DNA of 64,000 nucleotides from positions 79,730,641 to 79,794,640 of the forward strand of contig NC_090946.1 of the NCBI RefSeq assembly GCF_040807025.1. Direction: 5' to 3'. Shown one piece after another: positions 21,101 through 33,116 of this stretch. Each line of letters begins with the position of its first letter. Position 1 is the stretch's first letter. The notes under the pieces were generated by a model that saw only the letters and a program-made list of their open reading frames with translations, had not been told where the DNA came from and did no database searches. The stretch comes from Struthio camelus (taxonomy: Eukaryota > Chordata > Aves > Struthioniformes > Struthionidae). The position numbers and the translations under genes are program-made.

Positions 21101-24100
21101 TGCTCAGCTCCACAGCGATATATAAGGCATGCTTGAAATCCCCAAGCTGAGCAGCGTCTGTTGTTGTCACCTCTTTGGTGCAGAAAATGGGAGGAGCGTA
21201 GATGCAAGCGGGGCAGACGAAGCAAGGGACGGGTACCAGCCATCCCGTCCTTCGGCTAGAGCTGTAGAAGGCAGAAGCACGGCAGAAGCTGGGGCATCAC
21301 TGAGCAAGGAGCGAGAGAGAGACACAGCATTCCTTGAAAAAATGTCTCATTTTAAATATCCGCCGCTGGATAGCTGGAAGGAGAACGTGCCCAGCCCGCT
21401 CCCAGAGGCAGTCTGCCTGGCCATCTGCTCCGACAGCAACAAAGCCTGGATTGATTTGTGAATGTGATTAATTCGGCTAGGCTGACTGGATCAAGGGATC
21501 AGCTAGAGACAATATTTATCCCCTACCTCCAACTGTGAATGTGCAATTGTTTGCTTCAGAAGCACAAAACAAACTGTATAGCTGTATTACTGGAAGAATG
21601 GGAAAACTGATCCGCTCCACAGCCCCTTTCCCCCGTAGATGGCCCCATTCCAGGGGCTGTGAGTAAAGGCTGACGTAAGGCCGCCGTCCCTGAGCAGGGC
21701 TGTTCTCGTTTTACACGCAGCTTCTGCGTTCCCCTGTGCTGATGCTGCGTTTTGCTTCCTTGCTGGAGTTTAGTCATAAGATCTCGGAGCTGCTGGTTTA
21801 ACTCAAGCATGCCCACGCGGCCTGGGGAGGCAGACAGCGCGCGTGAGCCCGTCAGCCCTCCCTGCTCCCGGCGCCCGCGTTTACTCGTGGGAGAGCTGGT
21901 CCCCAACGAGAGCCAGTGCAGGGCAGCAGGTAAATCCTGCGGACAGCTGGGGCGGGGGGCGAGCTCTGGTACTGACAGAGCCTGGAGCTGATCTGATGAT
22001 GCGGATGTAGCTGGAGAGATCAAAAGCAAGATTTCGGAGGGGATTTAGATGTGAACCGAGGCTTTTGGACATCCTTAGGGTGACTGAAGTGTGTCAGTAC
22101 GCAGGGGCCCTCCGGGTGCCGTGCCCAAGGCCACGGGGGATGTTTGCGGGAGAAGAGGGAGACCAAAGTCCCCTGCGTCACGTGCTGACTCTGCCGCCCG
22201 ACTTTTCAAGGGCGCTACGGATCTTCCTCTGGGTCCCCCCAGCGAGCTGGGGGAAGCCTGAGGTGCTGATAACAGGCTTGTGTCTCCTGGCTCCTGGCGA
22301 GACCTCTGAGCTTTGAACACCTTCGTTTTCTAACGCAAAGCAGGACCTGCGTGTATCTTCGCCCCTTTTGGGCAGAGGCAATAACGACGCTTAACCCGGG
22401 GCAGCGGATGCCTCATGTTCTGTCCCGCTAAGTTGGCTGCCCTGACTCTGCCCTGATGCAACCTCACCGCCATATCCAGCAATGACTGTGTTTCCGCTGC
22501 AGCAATCAGCAGTGGAAATAATTAACACGGGAGACTTTTTTTACAATGTTATCATTTGGTACCAGATGTTAACGCTGTCTTAGAATATCAGCGCTATGGC
22601 TTCAGCGTCTCTGTTTACTCTGATACCGCTGCGCCGGTTTATGTTTGGATCAGGATTTAAAGCTGTTCTTTAAAGAGCTAAGGACGAAGGATGGGATTTT
22701 CAGAGACCTCCCTGACGCAGTTAGGCTTATGCAGAAAGTTTCTGAAAATCCCACTCTTCATTTTTGAATGAGAGGTCAAATCCTGCAACCCAACTATGCA
22801 GCGGTTTTTGAACAAAACAATTATTGGCCCCTTTGCCTAGTCACGCACTGGTATTACACCCTAGGCCCTGAATTGTGCGGCTATCCGTTAACAGGAGTGC
22901 TACAACGCAAGAGGAAAACAAAACCTTCCTACTTAAAAGACAGCTCGAGTATTTAGCCCACTAAAGAGACGACTGTTGCCGTCTGACAGTAGGTGCTGGG
23001 GAGGGACTGAGGCCACGACTGGATTCGATCATCAGGTGCGGCGAGATGCCCGGCAGCATCTGAGTTTTGAAATTGAGTTTTTGTTTCTCGGGGGGTTTTC
23101 TTTCATGTGCAAAGGAATTTATAACAGGAATGTGTTTATGTGGTCACATTCGTAATAATAAAGTCTCAACGGGGAGTCTAAAGATGGGTCAATTAGCTCA
23201 ACAGCAAAGGATGTTTGCCAGTTTGCAAGGAAGCTGGTGCACTCGCAGCTCTAGGGGGTCTTCTCGTCCCGCCGATCACGGATGGAGAGTGGTGAACCAC
23301 CATCCTGATGTCCGTTAGCCCATAGCCGAGGTAAGCGGGAGCAGAGATTGTGCGCTTCTGATCACAGACTTCCTGCTCCTTCTGGTGTGTGTTCAAAGGT
23401 GTGGCGAAAGGTGACCTCTGCTAGACTACATGAGAGGCGTTTCGCAAGTCTCTTCTAAATCATCTAGAAATATTCAGATTTTTCCTCTCCTAAAGACCCA
23501 GTAAGTGAAGTCTTTAATATACTGAAGTCAGTAGAAATGCTATTATTGAGGTCAATATTATTAGACGCTTCCCTGGTATCTTTAACGGAAATCACTATTT
23601 TTTCAGGGATGTTATTTTTAATGTTGAAGAAAGTGCACTTCTCATGCATTTCTAGCATGACAATTTGGAGAAATTGCTCTCTAATCTTCCCTCACAGCTC
23701 CCTGCCAAAGTGCTGTAGTCGTGACCTGCCAGAGTCGTCTTTCCTCAGCTAAATCTTCCTTAGGAACAGACTGTGTAACATGCTGAATTATGACTGATTA
23801 TACTGCTGTTTTCCGATAAGGACAAATATTTTAGAGGGATTTGAGATGAAGTGAACAGACACTGACAATTTCCCTTGGGATTCAAATCAAGATTAAACTC
23901 AGTGAGTCCAGGAAAAAAAAAAATAAATAAAGGAGAGTGCATTGAAAGCTATCTGTCATCTCCACATCTCCACGGTGTCTTCCTTGTACAGATTTTTACG
24001 GCTATTTTGTGATTTTTGCTTGGGGCTTTTTTGCAAGGAGGAGGGCTCCTGCTCCTCAGCCGTTGGGTCTTGGGAGGAAGCAGATCTCCCTCAGGACCAG

Positions 24101-24580
24101 CATTGGTGGCTTTAGTGCCGGAGCAGCTCTAATTCCGCCGAAATTTGCCTCACCCAGGAGGCTCTAGGCATAACAGCCGAAGCAGGAACCCGCGAAGGTC
24201 ACTACGTCACAATATCTTTTTAAGCAAACATCCACCTTGAGTGGATCCCACTGCTCTTTTCCATACGGCAGCGTAAGACCCAGCGATCCCTGCTCCCGAC
24301 GTAGACCGCAGCCCCGCGCGCGTCCTCTTTCTGGGCTGCCCTCTGCTTTTCTGACGCCAGCGAACCCCCCGGCTGCCTTAGGAGACGTCTGAGAAGCCCC
24401 GGAGCTCAAACAGTGAACTCAAGGGGCCTGGGGAGCAAGTGCGTCCCAACGGCCCCCAACTCCTTCAAGTGGGTAGACGAGGGATTAGTTGATGGAAGAA
24501 ACAAGCAGCGTGCTAATAAATAACGCCGAATGAAGTCCCAGGCAAGTCCTACGTAGACGGGTAAGTCATCGCAGGGCAGG
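18126..24580. other. GMFB-CNIH1 intergenic region, no gene recognised
   Basis: AT-rich to 19.4 kb, then alternating GC-rich stretches (19.4-20.2, 20.75-22.4 kb) with several open frames on both strands. None shows a known domain, conserved-looking composition or coherent splice sites, and they overlap each other, as expected of stop-poor GC-rich DNA. No transposon was recognised here. A hairpin at 22692 is listed separately. Confidence 0.5.
22692..22753. repeat. perfect 13-bp inverted repeat, hairpin of 62 bases
   Basis: Arms TGGGATTTTCAGA (22692-22704) and TCTGAAAATCCCA (22741-22753) are perfect reverse complements around a 36-base loop; the pairing can extend three more pairs inward with one G-T wobble. 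The size is like a short precursor hairpin or the terminal inverted repeats of a tiny non-autonomous DNA element; neither is proven. Confidence 0.85.
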
Positions 24581-24589
24581 ACTCTGGTC

Positions 24590-24960
24590 ACGTGCCGTTC
24601 GCAGCTCTCTCCCGAGGAGCAAGGAATGAGAAACGGTCTCGAGAGCGGCGCCCACGTGCGCCGGCAGCCGCCCCCGTCCCGCCGCCCCGGCGTCGCCGCG
24701 CTCCCCGACGCGCTTCCTTCCTCAAACCACGAACGTTTAAGTTGCTTTCGTCCTTATCCGCCCCCTTCCCATCCAGGTTTTCCGTGGCGGCAGCGAACCA
24801 CAGAGCGCTCCGTCCTTGCTGCCCGTTTTCTTGCCCGGCGGTCGCCTCGCATGGACCCTGGCGGCGGCCGGCAAGGCGGCCGCGGCCGGCAGACCCCGTG
24901 GGAGACGTCCGGGCACGAGAAGCGCGCGTGTTGTACTTGGAGCTCAGCTTGACGTTCGTC
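24590..24960. promoter_or_regulatory. orphan CpG island upstream of CNIH1
   Basis: CpG-rich DNA of about 370 bases with two CACGTG E-boxes (in GTCACGTGCC near 24590 and CCCACGTGCGCC near 24652). It lies about 780 bp before the main CNIH1 island and is separated from it by AT-rich sequence. The overlapping open frames inside it look like GC-rich noise. It may be an alternative CNIH1 promoter or the start of a non-coding transcript. Confidence 0.45.
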
Positions 24961-25419
24961 GGAAACCGCAGACTTCCCAAGGGCAACTGGTTTGCTTCGG
25001 GTTTCCCTCTTATCGCCGTGATGGAAATAAAACTTACCTCTGTCACTGTGAGACTAAACTGATCGTGTGTAAAGCTTTCTGGCAAATATCAGTGCAAAAA
25101 TGTTCTTTATGATTTGTCTGCTGTTAGTTTCATGCAAATCCTCACTTGCAATATTTGTCTGGGAGACGCGATCGCAGAAGCACTAGCCAGGCTCTGTTTC
25201 ACTGCAAGGCATTGCTGCTTTAAAACCGAAATGACCTTTATATAATTCCGTAGAAGAAAAATATGTGACGTTCTCCTCAAACTATTTGTTTTCTCACCTT
25301 CTTGCTGCTTCCTCTGAGCAGGAGCCGAAACGCATTGATTTTGGATTGTAGGAACTTGCTATCCTCTTGCCGCAGGGCACGCGCAGCTCTCTGTCCTCAA
25401 CCGTTTCTTCCCACCTCCC

Positions 25420-26560
25420 TTTTTTCCAGGCGCTCCTCGCGCTTTGTCCTGCCAGACCATCCCCTCCGAGATGGCACCGCGCTGGGTGCACGTTTCCCCC
25501 CGAAGGAGACACGCACGCCTTTCCTCCGGGACTCCGCGCGGGACGCCCTTTCCACGCCGCTCGTCGTGAGCGCGCTCCCTCCGCCGCCGCGCGCGCGCCC
25601 CCGCGCCGTTCCCACGCGCCGACGAGCCGCCGGCCGGCAGGGAGCGCTGCGCGGGGCGGCGGCGGCGGCGCGGGGCGGAGCGGGGCGGGCGCGGCGGTGA
25701 ATGATCGGGCCCGGCATCCGCCGCGCCGCGCCGCCGCCATGGCCTTCACCTTCGCCGCCTTCTGCTACATGCTGGCGCTGCTGCTCACCGCCGCCCTCAT
25801 CTTCTTCGCCATCTGGCATGTGAGTGCGGCCGGCGGGACCGGACCGGACCGGAGGGGACCCGGCCCGGCTCGGCTTGGCCCACGCGCGGCGGCGGCGCCC
25901 GCGCTCCGCCTGCGGCCCCGGGCTCCCCCCCCGCTCCGCCGTGGGAACGCGTGGGAGCGCCGCCGCGGGGCGGGAGGCGCCGCGTTAGCTCACGCGTGTG
26001 CGGGGGGGGGGGGTTTGTTTTTTTCTTTTTTTTCTTTTTTTTTTTTGGAAACCCGCCTGTTGTCGCGGGCGGCGGGTTTAGCGCTGCCCGCCGCGCTCTC
26101 GCCCCGCCGCCCGCGCCGCCCTCGGCCCGGAGGGAGCCGGGCTCCGCCTGGGGTTGTCCCCAAAGGGGCGTCGTGGTGGCTTTTTTTATTTTCCTTCTCT
26201 CGGGCTGTGTTTTCAGGGTGTTGTTTGAGCCGGCGCTGCGCACCTGCCCTCGGCCAGCTCGGGGCGCTGAGCCGGCTGCAAAGCGAGCAGTTTTAAAAAA
26301 AAAAAAAAAAAAAGAAAACCCCAAAACCCCCCAAAATAAGAAGGGATGCGCGCCCCTGGCCTGGCCGCGGTGACCGTGCCGCGGTGGGCTCGGCTCAGCC
26401 CGAAGCTGCCAGCCGCCGGTGGGCCGCAGCGCGTCTTCGCCCCCGTCCCGGCGGCGGAAGAAGGGATGGGGCGAAACGATCTGCCGCAGCGGGTGGGCAT
26501 CACCCCGCTTCGCGGGGCCACCCTGAACGCCGGGCGTGAAGCCCAGGCCCCCGGGGCCGC
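25420..26560 (+). promoter_or_regulatory. CNIH1: CNIH1 CpG island promoter
   Basis: CpG-dense DNA around the CNIH1 start codon with GGGGCGGGG-type Sp1 sites just upstream (about 25670-25695) and no TATA box. The island continues into intron 1, where it is broken by a G run and long T and A tracts (26006-26046 and 26294-26315). Confidence 0.75.
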
Positions 26561-27644
26561 CTGGAAGTAGCGGCAGCGTTTCTCTGTGGATAAGCGGGAT
26601 TTCCAAGTGCTGATACCGGCTAAATTCATTTTTTCCCTCAAGCAATGCTTTCAAGGGGGAACGCAGTCTCTTTAAAATAAAGACTTAAAACGTTTTAGTC
26701 GTAGGTGGGGTTGGCTGCATGTTTAACAGGAATAATAAATATCACACTGTTTTCATGCTTTACATTAAACTTGATCTTAGAGGATTTTTGTAATTGTTGT
26801 TTGAGCGTTTTCTGCCTTGAACCTGGCACAAGGGAACTAGCCAAATAGGAACCTACCCTAAATCAGCCATGAGATACCTGCTTTTGGAGAGCAGGACTGT
26901 GAAGAGGATGTTATTTTTGGCCTGATTTCAAGCTTCATAGTTACCCTTTAAAAAAACATTTTATTTTAATGCAAACCCTGTCCCATAGACACACTTGAGT
27001 TTATACCGAATATAAATGATCCTTATAATATGTGGGTCTTTCTCAAGACTTTTTTTTAATACTTGATATGGCATTTGTTCCGTAGAAAGGGCTTTTATTG
27101 TATTTCATGCTGGTGTCTTTAAGTATCTTTATGTAAGTTGAGTGTGTATACTTTTACGGATGCATCTTCTGCATGTGTACATGGGGTCAGCAATGAGACG
27201 AGACATTTGGCTTCTTTTAAGGCTGCTCTTGCTTTCTCGCGATTAATGAACCGCCCTGTGTGTCTGGTCCCTGCTTGCGACGTTCGGGGTCCGAGCCCTG
27301 AGGAAGTAGCGAGTGGGGTCAAACGCTGCCAAAATGGATGTGGGAAACCTGTCGGTTGCCGGTGACAGTGTGTGAGTGAGGGAGGTAAAGAAGTAAAGTG
27401 TGGTTAGAGGCAGAAGTCCCTGAGTGTCTAAAGCATCTTCTGCTTTCCTGTTTCTTGAACCTGCTTCAATTGCCTCTTATGTGGCATTGGACCTCCCTGT
27501 TCATGGAGAAGAAACGGTGTTCCTCAGCGTGATGGTGGCACTTGAAAGTTATGCCTCTGTACCAACAGGTTATTTTGGCTAGACAATATATTGTACTGCT
27601 TCTGGATTGAAGAATCATAACTGTTTCAATTTTATTCTAGATAA
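25701..27644 (+). other. overlapping upstream ORF of CNIH1 (spliced)
   Basis: An ATG at 25701-25703, 38 bases before the CNIH1 ATG and out of frame with it, stays open through exon 1 ([16 protein letters not shown]...) and reaches TAA at 27642-27644 in exon 2 after splicing, for 40 codons. Its context is weak (T at -3, A at +4), so leaky scanning would be expected. It matters only if the mRNA starts upstream of 25701, which is not known. Confidence 0.4.
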
Positions 27645-30600
27645 TAGCATTTGATGAACTGAAGACTGATTACAAGAATCCCATAGACCAGTGTAATACG
27701 CTCAATCCTGTAAGTTGCATGATAAACAATTTCTTAAATACATTTATGTATGGTGCTTGTTTTTGGTAGTATCTTGCTTTAATCAAAACAGGCAGTAGAA
27801 CTGCGTTTGGGTTGACAAAACCTAGCTGTTTGATAGAGCTTCTAGGGAGCGTTCTCTGTCTGATTGTTCTTTACTTTCAAGGTCGACTCTTCTGACTATT
27901 ATTAATCTGCTGGTGATCTTGTCAGCTGTCATACTAACATTCTTTCAATCTGCTTTTTACATTTTCGGCCCAAAGACAGTTGAAAAGGTCAAAAAGATTA
28001 AAAGAGTCAAAATTGCATTAAAGGTGTGTACTGCTTTTTAGTTCAATGTCTTTAATGCCACTTTCATTTTGTTAGGAACATTTGTACTACTCTTAAGATG
28101 TTTTGTTTATTGTGCTTGTTCATCTGCTTGTTATTTGTCTGTTCAGGTTTACAACAACTTCATGAATTTCCATATTTTGTGCAAAACAATTTTGCTTGCT
28201 TACCCAGTGAAGTGGGGAAAACTGTTACATGCCTATTTTATGTATCCTATTGACTAGCTGAAGTAACTTCAGACAGAAATAGATAGGATTTTTAAAGCAA
28301 TATTTATTAAACGCTGAGATTACAGGAGACTAGTTGTTTTTAAATGTTGACCAAGTACGTTCTGATCCTCCTTGAGGATTTTGATGGGCGTAACGTGCTG
28401 GGCCTTATCTTCACTTTTCGTTCTATGTCCCAGGATCGGGGATTTATCTTGGCGTCCTCTTTTGGATGCAACTCTGACAGTCCTTGATTTGTGAAAAGCA
28501 TTTGAGCAAACTATTTGCTTGCATCTGTGAAAGGCCCTTAATAAAAGGGAGCCTGGTTAAAAAGCAGGTACCTTGATAAAGCAGAACCTTCTGCTCCTTT
28601 CCTGTTGTTCTAACCTCGGCCAGGGCAGGAGCAGTGCGGCAGCGCAGCCCGAGCTGCAACTTCCCTGTGTTTTGAAGAATTAAGTAAATTATGGAAATAG
28701 CAAATGAATTTGTAGTTGCTGGGTGGGGCGGGGGGAGAGCACAAGTTAAACATGCACCTCGTGAATCAACAGGGAGCATTATAGCAGGAGAACGAGCGGG
28801 GAGGAGACGAGACGATTCGCAGAGGGTTGCTTCTTGGAGAGTGAGGTTTGACGCTCGAATAGATGTGCATCTAACAGTTTCCCTTGCTTGGTCTGTTTTA
28901 CAACCATTTCTGCTACAGTACGGGGGAGGGCAAATTCTCATTCCTTGATGCATTATGATCTTTTCACAACCTATAAAGTATTATAATGCGCATGTTTAAA
29001 GCAAATATTAACCTTCTGTTAACCCATATGCATGTAGTGTTTATTTATATGATAGCTTTGTGAAATGAAAATATTAAATGACTTGATATTTTCAGTTCTT
29101 GTGAAAGTAGAATAGATGTTAGGAGTAAAGTTGAGATCCGGCCTCTTAACAGACTCTGGCAAAGGATGCTGGACGAATGCACTGAAGTGCTGTGATTCTC
29201 TGTACAGAGAATCACAGATTCTCATTGATGGACACCTCTGTAGCAAGACTGGCCCAAAATAGTGACTGCGTAGCATCCCAGCGATGTCTTCTCTTTCCTG
29301 CTCCTGTTACAGCAGTATATATTCTCAGTGAGGTTTCTTTCTCCCTAGCTTTTGTGATAAAAATCATGATAAGAGTATGAACTGATTTAGTTAATTCTCC
29401 TAGCAAAGTGGAAGGAGTAAGGAAGGAGGCTAAAATGTTGCGATAGACTTGTAAGAGGCAGATATTGTGGTGTGGGTATAGGGTATAAAAACAAGAAAAA
29501 GAAAAATATGTTTTGAGATGTGTAGTTAATAAACTTTACGGGTTTCAGACCTGGTAAACCTGTTTGAGTGGGCTGCCAAATGCACTGCGTTTTGGATGGT
29601 TAGTTGTTGCTGTTGTTTTTCCCCCCTTAATTATAATTGCCGACTTGTGAATGGTAAGTATACCAAGAAGGATCTGGGAAAAAAAATACTTACTTGAAAC
29701 ATGTCATTGATGACAGATTATTTTTGTTGATGCTGATGCACGTCTGTTTGGTTTGGTATTCTTTGTTTGAAGACCCAGAATGTAGTAGCAGAATAGACAG
29801 CGAGAACGTCTGTCTGCTGCGAGTTTCCAGATTTCTAGGAAGGTATTTTTGGTTTTTAAAAGCAGCAGCTGCTCAGACAGAATGAAAGAAAATTACAAAA
29901 CACTGAATCTTGGATGGAGTCATCCTACACAAACAGCGTCATGTGCTATGTATATATGTGCGCGCACACATGCACGTATAGACATTTAATTTGAATCCTT
30001 GATTTAGACATGGAGATTTTTTTTTTTGTGAGGAGAGCTTTTAGTGATCCTGAGTTGAGGAGTCAAAACCTTGGCTTTGCGTCTTTCTGAACTGCGTAAC
30101 AAAGGAGTAAAGGCCATTTTGGGGTGACTTTATTTTAGAAAATTTTACTCTTGTCGTGGGTGCAAGGTTCTGCTGGCTCTTTGCATGCGTATAATGTACA
30201 TATTTCTCCGTATTACTCCTTTTAATAACACTAATGCTACTTGGCATTTCATGCTTTCTGTGATTTCATAGTAATGGACAATTAGCTCTGTGGACTTCTG
30301 CTGGGAAGCATGATACCATAAAGCATGCGTATTAGGTACTTGCAAGGTCTTGTGTGGAGGAAAATGAAACCGGCCAGTATGCCGTAAATTGTACACGCGT
30401 AGCTGCGGTGATTCCCTCCTACGCTGCAGAGAGCATAGTGCTTGTATTTTTGCATACTGATGTGCATAACGATGTTACTGCTGATTTTGTTTGAAAAAGC
30501 TTTGCCTAGGATGTTACATTTTGGGAACAGTTTGAATTTGAAACCTTATATATGTCTTAATACCAGAACAAAGCTTTAAAATAGTGAAACACAAAACATC

Positions 30601-33116
30601 TGCTACAGGGAGCACCTTTCCTACCGATATTTCTATGTTGCATGAGCAGAAATATCTTGACGCCCTCTCCTCTTATGAGGATCGTGCATAAAATGCGGAA
30701 GGTGTTGACAGTGCACTTAGTTAATAGAAGCAATAAAGATTTTGGTATCTTTCCTTTTGTAAAATTTTCTTTTTGGTTAATGAGTATCATGTGAAAACAG
30801 CAAAGCATATGTTGCTAGTTGCTGTTTTCACTTTCCGCAGTCGTCTTGTTCCTATTAGTGTTTTTAAAACAATAACTTACTTCAAAATAAATTACACAAC
30901 ACACATTTTGGTTTGAATAAACAAAACTTGTGACTCATATTTTTCTTTTCCAGCTTGTACTTCCAGAGTACCTCATCCATGCATTCTTCTGTGTTATGTT
31001 TCTCTGTGCAGCAGAGTGGCTTACACTGGGTCTCAATATGCCTTTGTTGGCTTATCATATTTGGAGGTAATATTGATGAGTCTGGTATCTCTGTCCTCAT
31101 GTTAATTGTAACTCACTTTCCTGTTGCAGTGCTTCCTGTTAAGTGTTCTGCTTTGGCAAATAAAGATGCTTTCTGATAAGACACTGAGAAAGCTTGTATC
31201 ATGGCTATAAAATATGAACCATTGCATTGCTTTCTCTGTAGTTTTTTTACTTTGTCCTGCTATGCAAGAATTGAGTTCTGTTGTACGTGCGTTCAACGTA
31301 GCTGAAACACCAAAGGCCTACTGAAACTGCAGTTTCACAGTTGCTTTGAGCCAGCGTGGACTGCTAGCAATGGTGGCAGTCCTGCTTCCCTCCTGCCCCC
31401 AAGCCACGTGCGCCCCTGTTTCTTGTGCTGGCGTTAGCGCCAGCGCCGCCGTGCCGGGAGCTGCAGGACGGCGTCGATGCGGTGACCCAGCGCAGTGGCC
31501 GGCGTTCCCGGGGCCGGTGTGCCTGCGCCAGGCCTGGCATGGGGAGGAATCAGAAGGGTGGAGGTAGGACTGGTCATTTTTGCTAGTAGCCTGCATAAAA
31601 CTAGTTTTGTGATTGTTTTATGCTGACCTGAGTATTACTTTAACGTGATAGCCAGCGTTCATTTTAGTGGTGATTAGAGGCAACGGGGCTACGTGCTGCT
31701 CTCTTCTAGGGCTTTTCCAACCCTTTCACGAGGAATACCATTTAACGTTTAAACGGAATACCATTTTTCATTTAAAATGAAATGTAAACTTATAAATTTG
31801 TCCTATATCCTCCGGGGGTACCACAGAGTTAGCGTGACTCAAGGCTCAGGTAAGCTCTCGTGGCACCACGCATAAAGGTCCCTGAACAGGCGCGTTTAGT
31901 TCGGGGCTTTGCGTTGCTCTTGCCGGTCACGACTCCTTTATGGAGTTTATGGACTGTGGTGCCAGGGATGTGATTCCTTGTCTCGGTTGTGGTAGGAACT
32001 GGTGGCTGTGGTGGATGGGGGGCAGGAAGCAATGTTTTCACTTTGCTGTCACCCCAAAACCTGTTGCTAATTGTGTATCACTTTCAGGTACATGAGTAGA
32101 CCTGTGATGAGTGGCCCTGGTCTGTATGATCCTACAACCATCATGAATGCAGATATTTTAGCCTATTGCCAGAAAGAAGGATGGTGCAAATTAGCATTCT
32201 ACCTTCTATCATTTTTTTACTATCTATATGGGTAAGTTGTTGTTTTTTCCTCCCTCCTCTCTCCCGTTTAATTTTAGTCTGAAACTGTCTGATGGGGCTT
32301 AGCGCAGAAGAGAAATTCTGTACATAAAACATATGTAATACCAACTTTCTTGAAGAAGAATCCACAGTTACCATATATTCAGCTTTAAAACACAAGTTGT
32401 AATTTTTTTTTTGTTTTTTTCCAGCCTGACTGGAGACTCGAAAGCTCCAAGCCTTTCTTCTTTTAAGCATAGTTTAATAAATCCCCAGTATTTTCATGAA
32501 GAAGTTGGAACAGTAATATTTCTAGCATAAGTGATTGTTATGATGTAAATATGACTTTTGTGGAAGTTAAAAGGTAGAAGAGTCATTCCAGAAGTGAAAA
32601 GGTGTAGGATCCACAAAAGCCAAGGCAATCTCCAGCTGTACCTCCTCCCCTTTCTCTTCTCAAGCCAAAAGCAAATTTAGCCAGCCTTAATGCTTGGTGT
32701 TCACGTGTCACACGAACAGCGATGCACAGGAACCGCGTGCAGTCCTCTTTCCTCTCTGCATACTACAGTTTTTACAACATAACTGGAATAGTCGAGGCTT
32801 TTAACATGTATTGATTGACTTTATGCATGACTCCCTATCCTAACATCACTTGATCTAGTGACAGCTGTGTTTTTGTTGCATCTGTTCACGTCCCATTTTA
32901 TAACGCCATTATTTTGGTTTTTAAAAAGTCAGGAAATTGTGCGTGTTGGTTTCTCTAAAAACTTCAGTATGTTGCAATCCATGTGCCTCACGCCAGTTTA
33001 TTCCTTAGAAGAATATATAAAACTATATAATTAAATGTGTAACATTAATCAAAATGCTGTATCTTAATAATTTTATTTTATATTCCAGCATGATTTATGT
33101 TTTGGTGAGCTCTTAA
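25739..33116 (+). CDS. CNIH1: CNIH1, cornichon family ER export receptor, complete, five coding exons
   Basis: Cornichon homologue 1, a small multi-pass membrane protein of the early secretory pathway that helps load cargo such as TGF-alpha family precursors into COPII vesicles. Coding exons: 25739-25819, 27641-27709, 30954-31066, 32088-32231, 33089-33116; total 435 bp, 144 aa plus TAA, the usual family length, with all junctions GT-AG and in phase. The protein starts [20 protein letters not shown] (first membrane segment), carries [19 protein letters not shown], the cornichon signature, then [20 protein letters not shown] (second segment) and a last hydrophobic stretch ending MIYVLVSS. It matches the human protein as I recall it, with a Ser for Ala near the last segment. 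The chosen ATG has a strong context (GCCATGG). It follows GMFB in the same direction, as in mammals. The frame is intact. Confidence 0.97.
29190..29217. repeat. 28-bp perfect palindrome in CNIH1 intron 2
   Basis: Half-site CTGTGATTCTCTGT followed by its exact reverse complement, with no spacer. The GATTCTCTG and AATCACAG words resemble the short tail repeats of avian CR1, so it may be two opposed CR1 tail remnants. Confidence 0.9.
31380..31560. other. small GC-rich patch in CNIH1 intron 3
   Basis: About 180 bases of CpG-rich DNA within AT-rich intron sequence, with a short hairpin GCTGGCG-TTAG-CGCCAGC near 31424. The open frames here lack any recognisable protein. Confidence 0.5.

Noticed and set aside
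21129-21461. 110-codon plus-strand frame in the GMFB-CNIH1 gap
   Set aside because: GC-rich open sequence without recognisable motifs, overlapping a minus-strand frame of similar length.
22768-22956. 62-codon plus-strand frame after the hairpin
   Set aside because: Short, no domain, and no splice or promoter context.
24588-25112. Overlapping 100-165-codon frames on both strands
   Set aside because: Arg/Pro/Ala-rich products of a CpG island; no protein similarity seen.
25367-26654. 309- and 285-codon frames around CNIH1 exon 1
   Set aside because: They are GC-rich shadows; the real coding part is the 81-bp CNIH1 exon 1.
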